DNA of 64,000 nt. Origin: Heracleum sosnowskyi (taxonomy: Eukaryota > Streptophyta > Magnoliopsida > Apiales > Apiaceae). The stretch lies in NCBI GenBank assembly GCA_030848705.1, contig CM061244.1, positions 52,555,190-52,619,189 on the forward strand, in the 5' to 3' direction. How positions within the stretch are numbered: the stretch's first letter is position 1; each line of letters opens with the position of its first letter. Positions 55,918 through 64,000 of the stretch are shown one piece after another. Under the pieces are notes generated by a model. The model saw only the letters and a program-made list of their open reading frames with translations, was not told the origin of the DNA and searched no databases. Position numbers and translations under genes: made by a program.

Positions 55918-58900
55918 AAGAATAAAGAGCAGGTCACATGGATCATTGACAGTGGCTGCTCTAGACACATGACTGGTGATAAAGCCATGCTATCACAATT
56001 TGTAGAGAAAGCTGGCCCAATCATAACCTTTGGAGACAACAGCAAGGGTTACACAGTGGGATATGGCTGTTTGGAAATTGGAAATGTTGTCATTAATGAT
56101 ATTTCACTTGTTGATGGATTGAAGCACAACCTGCTCAGTGTCAGCCAATTCAGTGACAGGGGATTCAAGGTTGACTTTGACATGATGGTGTGCAACATCT
56201 ATCACAAGAAAGATGGAAGCCTCTCTCTGAAAGGGGTAAGAAAAGGAAGCTTGTTTGTTGCTGACCTAAGCTCAACAAAGAAGGACAAGATTTACTGTTT
56301 TTACAGTAAAGCTACTGTTGGTGACAGTATGCTTTGGCACAGGAAACTCTCACACCTCAACTTCAAGACAATGAATATGCTGATGAAGAAGGAACTAGTG
56401 AGAGGACTACCTCAACAGGAATTCTGTCAAGAAGGACTGTGTGAGGATTGTCACATGGGAAAATTGAAGAAAGTTGTGCACAGGTCAAAGCAAGTCAACA
56501 CCAACACTGAACCACTCAAACTAATCCACATGGATCTCTTTGGACCAGTCAATGTTCCATCATTAGCCAAGAAGAGATATGCATTAGTTATGGTGGATGA
56601 TTATTCTAGGTATACTTGGGTGAAATATCTAGAATCAAAAGATGAAGCTGCTCAAGTCATCATTGATCACTTAAGAGTTCTTGAAAGAGCTCCAAATGCC
56701 AAAGTTCAAATTCTAAGAAGTGACAGTGGTACTGAGTTCAGAAATGCCACACTTGGTAATTTCTGCAAAGATGAAGGAATTGTACAACAATTTTCTGCTG
56801 CAAGGACTCCTCGGCAGAATGGAGTTGTTGAAAGGAAGAACAAGACTCTCATTGAAGTTGCCAGAACTATGCTACATGATGCAAAGTTACCTACATACTT
56901 CTGGGCAGAAGCTATCAACACAGCCTGCTACACACAGAACAGAACCTTAATCAACAAGACTCATGAGAACACTCCTTACTATCTGCTCAATGGAAATAAA
57001 CCTACTGTCAAATATTTTCATGTGTTTGGAAGCAAATGTTTCATGATGAAAGATAACCATGAAAAGAAAGGGAAATTTGACACCAAAGCCAATGAAGGTA
57101 TTTTCATGGGGTATGCTTTAAAAAGGACTGCCTACAGAGTCTATCTCTTGGAACACAGAATCATAGATGAAAGTGTGAATGTCACATTTGATGAAACCAA
57201 GTTTCCTGGACTGCATGAAGAAGGTCCAATGAAAATTCTTAGATTTGAGAATCAAGGATACTTGGAGGAAGAAGAAATTGTTGATGAAGAACCTACTTTC
57301 ACTCAAACTATTGAAACAGAAAAGGATGATGTCATTGAAGTTGATGCTAATCAAACTCCAGCCCAGTCACAGACTATCACAGGAAATACTCAAATTGATG
57401 GTGACTCTGGAGACATTGAAGAAAATGGTGGAGATAATTGCCCTGGTGAAGACTCAGTTCCTCTAACTGAGGCTACTGTCTCAGATCAAACAAGAAGCTT
57501 TCCCAGAGCCACAAGGTGGAACAAGGATCACACAAATGATTTAATTATTGGAGATCCTACTTCTGGGGTGAGGACCAGGAACAATGTCTCTGCTGGCAAC
57601 ATGTTTTCCTGTTTCCTTTCTCAAATGGAGCCTAAAGTAATTGATGAAGCATTGTTGGATTCTTATTGGGTGACTGCTATGCAAGAGGAACTCAATCAGT
57701 TTGAAAGAAACAATGTGTGGAAGTTGGTTCCAAGACCTAAAGGAAAATCAGTTATTGAGACAAAGTGGGTTTTCAGAAACTAACTAGATGAAAATGGAAA
57801 TGTGACTAGAAATAAGGCAAGGCTAGTAGCTAAAGGCTACTGTCAACAGGAAGGAATAGACTATGATGAGACATTTGCACCTATTGACAGACTTGAAGCT
57901 ATCAGGATTTTTCTAGCCTTTGCTGCACACTGTAACTTCAAGGTGTTCCAAATGGATGTCAAATGTGTTTTTCTAAATGGAGAGTTGGAAGAAGAAGTGT
58001 ATGTTGAACAACCACCTGGTTTTGAAGATGCTGAAATGTATGATTTTGTGTACAAACTGTTCAAGGCACTTTATGGTTTGAAACAAGCTCCTAGAGCATG
58101 GTATGATACTCTCTCTGCCTTTCTATTGGAAAACCAGTTTACAAGAGGTGTAGTAGATAAGACTCTATTCTAAAAGCATCATGGTAAAGACATCATTCTG
58201 GTTCAAATTTATGTTGATGATATCATCTTTGGTTCATCAAATGAGAAGCTGTGTGAGAAGTTTTCATCTCTAATGAGAAACAAGTATGAGATGAGTATTA
58301 TGGGAGAGCTGTCATTCTTCCTTGGTTTACAAGTTCTTCAAAAGGATGATGGAATCTTCATTTGTCAAGCAAAGTATGTCAAGGAACTTCTCAAGAAGTT
58401 TAACCTAGAAGATTCATCACCTGCCAAGACCCCCATCTCTACTTCAACAAGTTTGGATCTAGACTCCAAAGGGAAGAAAGTGGACTCTAGTGCATACAGG
58501 GGCATGGTTGGATCACTTCTCTATCTAACTGCTAGCAGACCTGACATAATGTTTTCTACATGTCTCTGTGCAAGGTTTCAGGCTGATCCAAAAGAGACAC
58601 ACCTAGTAGCCATCAAGAGAATTTTTAGATATCTAAAGGGCACTCCTAATCTAGGACTTTGGTATCCTAAAAATACTGGATTTGAGCTAGTAGGGTATTC
58701 TGATTCAGACTATGCTGGGTGTAGAATTGACAGAAAGAGTACTACAGGAAGCTGTCAATTTCTTGGTGGAAGATTGGTATCCTGGTTCAGTAAAAAGCAA
58801 CACTCAGTTTCCACTTCAACAACAGAAGCTGAATACATTGCATCTGGGAGTTGCTGTGCACAAATCTTGTGGATGAAGAATCAACTGATGGATTATGGCT

Positions 58901-59157
58901 TAGTGTTAAATAATATCCCTATCTACTGTGACAACACTAGTGTGCCATAGCCATCTCAGACAATCCTGTTCAACACTCTAGGACAAAGCACATTGATATC
59001 AGACATCATTTCATAAGAGAGCATGTTGAAAGAGGAACTGTGAAGTTGATCTATGTGCCCACAGAAAAGCAACTTGCAGACATTTTTACAAAACCTCTGG
59101 ATGAAGCAACCTTTAACAGGTTGGTAAGTGAATTAGGAATGCTGAATCTGGTATGTT
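55918..59157 (+). pseudogene. Copia-R pol: protease, integrase, RT, RNase H
   Basis: Protease WIIDSGCSRHMTGDKAM; zinc-binding LWHRKLSHLN...LCEDCHMGKLKK. The integrase core has HMDLFGPVN, LRSDSGTEF and GVVERKNKTL (DSG where most copies have DNG). The linker is acidic. RT reads AMQEELNQFERNNVWKLVPRPKG, then a TAA at 57781-57783 where relatives have Lys. It continues RNKARLVAKGYCQQEGIDYD, MDVKCVFLNGELEEEVYV and LYGLKQAPRAWYD, then a TAA at 58171-58173, then the catalytic YVDDIIFGS. RNase H contains GYSDSDYAGCRIDRKSTTG and TEAEYIASGSCCAQILWM, then a one-base frameshift near 58945. It ends with TKHIDIRHHFIREHV and QLADIFTKPL at about 59157. Confidence 0.92.
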
Positions 59158-59186
59158 AACTTACTAAGTTTTTCAGTCCTTTATTC

Positions 59187-59679
59187 TGTTAGGCCGAATA
59201 CACAATATATAATCAAATATGTATGAGAATAACAATAAGAACATTGTTTATGAATAATAAACTGTATGGAATTAATAACTCCTCTCTCAGTGATGTAAAA
59301 TATCACAGAGAGCTGCTAGGTTACAAGAAGAATATTTCAAGTATTCGCATCCCTTTTAGGGTTAACCTATCTGTGTTTATATATTACACAGCTACATACA
59401 ATCGTTAATTGATATTCCTATAAATCAGCTATACAATTAATATCAATTAAGAATTGCTTCTGTCTTCTGTTCCGTTTCCTTAGCAATCACGATATCTCTT
59501 TGCTTCTATCCTTCTTCAAAGTATATCGCTTCTAGAATCTTCATTGAGTATAACACCGACAGCTAAGTAAACTCTGACTGTCAGAGTTTAACAAACTCTG
59601 ACCAGTTTTCCAGCTAAACTCTGATAGTTTCCTGATACTTTAAACACTGATAAACAAACATCAACAATTATATCTAACA
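59187..59679 (-). repeat. SIRE-B 3' LTR
   Basis: Plus strand tgttaggccgaa ... atctaaca, 493 bp. It is collinear with the SIRE-A LTRs but with many substitutions and small indels. Contains several AAACTCTG/CAGAGTTT motifs (59569-59630) and the same TATATAAAC box at 59375-59383. Confidence 0.93.
59375..59383 (-). promoter_or_regulatory. TATA box in SIRE-B LTR
   Basis: The minus strand reads TATATAAAC, conserved in position with the two SIRE-A LTRs. Conservation despite divergence around it supports a promoter role. Confidence 0.55.
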
Positions 59680-59692
59680 ATCTCCCCCAACT
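59680..59692 (-). other. SIRE-B polypurine tract
   Basis: The minus strand reads AAGTTGGGGGAGATTG immediately before the LTR start TGTTAGATAT. SIRE-A lacks this sequence at the matching position. Confidence 0.85.
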
Positions 59693-59823
59693 TGTGCATA
59701 CACAAATGTACAAGTTAACAGATAATTGATGATGTCAAAACATATAACAAATGCAGTGTTTATAAAATCACAGTTTTTATATTTTAACTTAGAACAGAAA
59801 ACTTAAAAACTTACAGACTCCAA

Positions 59824-62700
59824 TTACTTAATCTCTTCAACTTCAGGTACAGTTCTGAGGTAGTCTATAAGCAGTCTTCTTTCAGCCTTTTCAAGCTCAG
59901 CTACCATGATCTCTTTCAGTTCCTTCAACTCTGGATCACTCTCTCCAGTTTGATAGATAGCAGCTCTCAAGGCATAAATAATATTCTTCTTCATTTCATT
60001 TCCAAGCTTTATCATGAAGGATTTATCTGACTCCAGATTAAATTCTAACACTCTTATACCAAGAGCTGTTGTAAATCTTGCACTGTTCCTCTTCATTTCT
60101 ACAAGCTTACCATTATAATCTCTGTACTTAGGTATATAAGAACCTGCAGACTTTAGGCCACTGAGGGCTCTAGCTTTCATCATTCTTCCTCTTAATACCT
60201 CAGCTGCTTGTTGAGTTCTTTGATTTTTGACTTTAAGTAGGTACAGCACATATTCCAACTCTTCCTTTATATTCAGTTCAATATCAGCTTCTCCAACTCT
60301 GTATACTTTTCCATCAGTCTTGAAGTATAACAGAAAATCCCTTTTCAAACCTCTATGGTGTATTAACTGAACAGACTCCAAAGTATCAAGATTTTCTTGT
60401 GTCACACCAACACCAGGTTCAGCCAATGATGTATGATCCATAGGACTATTATTCACTCTCTTTTCTCTGTGAGATCCTAAACCAGATCTATCTCGAGATT
60501 CCTTGCCCATGATGGTTCTGCTTTGAAGAATATTCACATTTCCAGGAATCAGAGAATGTTGAACTGTTATTGGTTTTGCAAAAGTCCTTTGAAGTTGAGA
60601 CGATAACTGAGTCTGTACAACTTGAGTAGTATCAGTGGTTGTCACAGCTTCCAATGATTTGTCAACTTGAGCATTGTCAGAGGTTGATTGAACTTTCTTC
60701 AGTACTTGTTTTTCTTCTACAACCTTCCCTTTGCCTTTATCAAGACTAGCTTCAACTGGTCTCGTTGCATGCATATTGTAAACTCTGTTGAGAATTTACA
60801 TTTTCTTTGATAACAATTCCTTTCTCTTTTGGCCTTGAAACTTTCACAGCCTTTTTGATCTTTCCAGATTTCAAATTCTTCTCATGCTCCTCAGCCAGCA
60901 TCTTCTCTTCAGCATGAATATCTTCAATGGTTGCATTTTCACCATGTTCTTCCAGAAACAACCGAGCTGCAATCTCTTCATCGGTAATCGGTGGAGAAGT
61001 AGGCACTAAGCTTCTAACTCTTGAAGATGATTGAGCTCCAGTGTTTATTCTTTCAGAGTTTGTCCTAGCAGAGTTTGACCTCAGTCTCCCTTGCTCTTGA
61101 ATTGATTTTGACCTTAACTCTTTGTCTTTTGCACCACCATCAGTAGTATCATCCTGTCTACTCAGAGTTTGAGATTTCTTGCATTTGTCTTTAAAAACTC
61201 TCTCCCCCTTTTTGACATCATCTGGAATCAACACTGATGTGAGCAATTCAAGTGAAGTAGCAATTGAATCAAGCTTGTCAGACATGACATTTTGATTTTC
61301 TTCAACTTTGCTTAGCCTGGTTCTTATAGCCTCCTGATCTCTAGATAAAGAAAATTTTTCTTGCTTCAAAGTCATTTCCCTTGCAGCCACATCATTTCTC
61401 AGCCCAGTAACATCTATCTGAGTTTCATCAAAACGGTTGTTAAGAGACTTTACTTGTACAATTGTAGCTTTAAAATGTGCAAGAAGCTCAGGATTTGTGA
61501 TAGTAGCAGCAGACTTGGACACAAATTCAGCTGCCCTTTGATCAGGAAAGATACATTCATGACTTGACCAATTTGCAAAGTACATGTTTTTAAAATGAGC
61601 CTCAGCATCATGATTAGATGTACCACCAATATCAGTCACCTTAGGATTGTGTTGACCAGAAACCCTTGTAGAAGAAGAAGAATCAGCTGCATCATCATAC
61701 TTTGTACTAGAAGTAAAAACATTCTCAGCAACATTTTCTTGAACAAATTCTTCATTTTCTGTATGTTCAGTATTTAAGTTCTCATTTATTTTCTCAGTTG
61801 CTTGAGCAGCCTCAACAATAGGCTCTACAACAGCTTCAACAGTAGGCTCTACAGCAGCTTCAACAGAGTTTGTTGTCTGATCAACCTCCTCACCCTTTTC
61901 AATAACCTGGTGAGTAACAGAGAAGACCTCTGTGTGAGTATCCATAGACTCATCAATAATCACTGTAGGTTGATCAACTGCCGCCACATCCTCTGATTCA
62001 TAAACAATATCAAACTCTTCAAGAGTTGCAGAGTGATGTGCTTCAAAATTTTATTCTATCTCCATTTCCAAGATTGGCTCAGGCTGTTCATCATTCAAGT
62101 CAGCCATCTCATCAGCATTTGCTCTGGCTTCATCAGGCACAGTAGCATTCTCAGTAACATCTTGAGAAATAATTTCTGGAGCTTCAGAATTTGTAGATTC
62201 CTGAATCAATTCCTCAAAGGAATAGTCAGCTACCATCTTCCTTATCTTGGTCTGTAAGGGCTCATCAGCATCAGAGTGTGGTCTGTTTGCCCTCCTCTTT
62301 GTCCTTGAAGTACCAACAGACTGTGGTAAATCAGCATGAGTAGATGGTTTAGTAGCCTTGACAGCTTTAAAAGCCCTATGCTTAGTTCTACCTCCAGATT
62401 TTGGTCTTTGAGAAGTAGATTGAGGATCAGTGTTTAATGGTTGGAATTGTTGTGGTTGAGGTTGTGGTTGAAGTGAATTGTCTAGAAACTGTTAGACAAT
62501 AGCAGGAAGCAATAATTCACCAACATTCCCTTTCTTAACATCCTTGTTTACCAAATCAGAGAATATCCTCTTATGCAACTTAAACGAAGGAATCACATCA
62601 TTCTCAGCAATGTCAACCCCAGGAACACAAGCAGAAAATATCAATTGACAAAAGCGAGCAAAGTAAACTATGCTTCTATTTTCTGTCATCTTCTCTCATA
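59824..62700 (-). pseudogene. SIRE-B third ORF (env-like/ORF3), lacking N-terminus
   Basis: Begins within the globular N-domain (SFFFDCITRAFGKKC, EKMTENRSIVYFARFCQLIFSACVPGVDI) after the deletion joint. Stops lie near 62695, 62492 and 62051. The central part (60752-61987) is acidic, with a coiled-coil-like region (NNRFDETQIDVTGLRNDVAAREM, LKQEKFSLSRDQEAIRTRLSKV). A frameshift near 60765 leads to a C-terminal part to 59824 with FKTDGKVYRVGEADIELNIKEEL and a Lys/Glu-rich helical end (LKELKEIMVAELEKAERRLL). This copy shows what SIRE-A lost. No transmembrane segment is evident. Confidence 0.8.
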
Positions 62701-62839
62701 TGTTACTCTGGACTAATCTAGCAAAATCAAAATTACTGCTATAGAGAAGAGAATACCCGATTTGCAGACTATCAATTGGAATAGCATCCCAATTTGTGCA
62801 TTTCTTCCCGAACGCTCTAGTGATACAATCAAAGAAGAA

Positions 62840-64000
62840 ACTCGATTCCTTCCTGCTTTGCTGTTATCCAGTTAGCATCTTGAAGAGCTTCATCTACTTT
62901 CTTAGGCTCTGTTTGAGATCTGAATGCATGAAACAAACATTCATTTGTTGTAGCACTTCTTGTTCTCACACTTGCATCTGGATCTCCAATAATCAGATCA
63001 GGTGTATGAGCCTGTGTCCACTTTCTTGCTGTAGGTAAGTGGCTTCTTTCATCATTATTGGATTCTCCCCCTTGATCCATGCGCTCCTGATTTTCTTGTT
63101 GACCATGTGTATTATCTGAGGCTCCCCCTGAATTGGACTGCTCAGAGTTTGTGTCAGATTCTTCAGCTGACTCACTTTCAGAATGTGAGTCATCATGTTG
63201 AGATGTTCCCGAAGTATCTTCATGCTCCCCCTCAACTGGTTCTCTATTTTGTTCTGTCAGAGAAACTTCCTCAGTGTTTACCAGTAGAGGTTCAGAGTAT
63301 GCTTCATCAGAGTTTGTTGGATAGGCTTCATCAGAGTTTACGTCATCAGAGTTTAGATCTTCATTTTCAAAGCGTAGTTGATCATGATTTTCTTCATCTT
63401 CAAGTCCAGTTATTTTCTTGTCATCAAATGACACATGTATAGATTCCATGATCACTTTAGTTCTCAGATTATAGACTCTGAATGCTTTAGTCGACAGTGG
63501 ATATCCAACAAAAATTCCTTCATCAGCTTTTAATTCAAACTTGGTCAACTGTTCAGGATGAGTTTTCAACACAAAGCACTTGCACCCGAAAATATGAAAA
63601 TATTTCAGGTTTGGTTTCTTTTCTTTCACCATCTCATATGGTGTTTTCCCATGCCTGTTAATCAGTGTAGTATTTTGAGTAAAACAAGCAGTTTGAACAG
63701 CTTCTGCCCAGAAATAGGTTGGCAATTTTGCTTCAACAAGCATTGTTCTAGCAGCTTCGATTAAAGTTCTATTCTTTCTTTCAACTACACCATTCTGCTG
63801 TGGAGTCCCTGGTGCAGAAAATTCTTGCTTCACTCCTCTTTCCTTGCAAAATTCTTCCAATTTTGCATTTCTGAATTCAGTACAATTATCACTCCTGATA
63901 ATTTTCACTTTATACTGTGATCCTTTATCCAGTAGCTTTACATGTTCCATCAGAGTTAAGGCAGTTTCATCCTTCTTTGCTAGAAAGTACACCCAGATGT
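62840..64000 (-). pseudogene. SIRE-B integrase and linker, truncated and fused
   Basis: Continues past the right edge. Contains YFLAKKDETALTLMEHVKLL, IIRSDNCTEFRN (Gly of the usual DNG changed to Cys), GTPQQNGVVERKNRT, LPTYFWAEAVQTA, HIFGCKCFVLKTHPEQL and MESIHVSFDDKKITG. The acidic NSDE linker follows, then RKWTQAHTPDLIIGDPDASVRTRSATTNECLFHAFRSQTEPKKVDEAL and DANWITAKQEG. There it changes to third-ORF sequence. Everything from the start of RT is deleted. Confidence 0.9.

Larger units (their letters stand above)
52203..59186 (+). mobile_element. Copia-R: plus-strand Ty1/copia element, 3' part displaced
   Basis: The 5' LTR (52203-53253), PBS, gag, protease, integrase, RT and RNase H follow in order on the plus strand. 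Pol ends at about 59157 and the sequence is then interrupted at 59187 by SIRE-B, so the 3' LTR lies beyond the window. The coding region carries several stops and frameshifts. It is inserted in the right arm of the long inverted repeat. Confidence 0.9.
59187..64000 (-). mobile_element. SIRE-B: second SIRE-like element, internally deleted, runs off the right edge
   Basis: It has a 493-bp 3' LTR, polypurine tract, third ORF and integrase on the minus strand. RT, RNase H and the N-terminus of the third ORF are missing: integrase-linker sequence is joined directly to the third ORF near 62855. It is the same family as SIRE-A but clearly diverged in the LTR, so a separate insertion. It is inserted 30 bp after the end of Copia-R pol. 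Confidence 0.9.

Noticed and set aside
24935..59679. SIRE-A and SIRE-B LTRs as ends of one element
   Set aside because: SIRE-B has its own PPT and sits in Copia-R; its LTR is much more diverged than the SIRE-A pair.
1..64000. Host protein-coding gene, tRNA or rRNA
   Set aside because: No frame outside mobile elements shows recognisable domains, and no tRNA- or rRNA-like sequence was noticed beyond primer-binding sites; a covariance search would be needed to exclude small RNAs.

Overview
This is a stretch of a large, repeat-rich flowering-plant genome, most likely a eudicot. Almost everything recognisable is transposable-element sequence: Ty1/copia elements of SIRE/Maximus type with an extra ORF downstream of pol, Ty3/gypsy chromoviruses of Tekay type, an Athila/Tat-like gag-protease element, and an hAT transposon. 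I see no host gene, rRNA, tRNA, CRISPR array or bacterial-type operon. Species cannot be fixed from this window.

The left and centre form a deep nest, mostly on the minus strand. A copia relic (Copia-L, 2958-9168) is cut at its left by a Tekay-type LTR (1-2957) and at its right by a second Tekay element (Tekay-1). Tekay-1 shows its 3.9 kb LTR (9169-13064), polypurine tract and the end of pol (13103-13722). Its integrase is interrupted by Tekay-2, whose 3' LTR spans 13723-22391. That LTR carries a 4,780-bp hAT transposon (15111-19890) with 23-bp terminal inverted repeats and a perfect 8-bp target duplication. Tekay-2 pol (22392-24934, resuming at 42738) is split inside reverse transcriptase by a young SIRE-like element, SIRE-A (24935-42732). 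SIRE-A is split inside integrase by an even younger LTR element that encodes only Gag and a retropepsin (31212-38780, target duplication catcc).

The right side differs. After degraded Tekay-2 gag (to about 44.3 kb) and 1.3 kb of unassigned sequence comes a very AT-rich region (45.6-52.2 kb). It holds a long inverted repeat (arms about 46677-48004 and 50845-52202) and several Helitron-like terminal motifs with GC-rich hairpins. Its right arm is cut by a plus-strand copia element, Copia-R (52203-59186), which is cut in turn by a second SIRE copy, SIRE-B (59187 to beyond the window end). SIRE-B has a deletion fusing its integrase to its third ORF.

The coding parts are the usual LTR-retrotransposon sets: gag with CCHC knuckles, aspartic protease, integrase, RT and RNase H. 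Most carry stops or frameshifts. The most nearly complete proteins are the hAT transposase (one terminal stop), the Gag-protease of the non-autonomous element (one stop) and the RT-RNase H half of SIRE-A. The least ordinary observations are: a 117-bp copy of host flank inside SIRE-A next to its 3' LTR; a different short oligonucleotide motif scattered through LTR, spacer and coding DNA of each copia family; an intron-like acceptor at the gag-pol junction of two copia families; and the gag-protease-only element.
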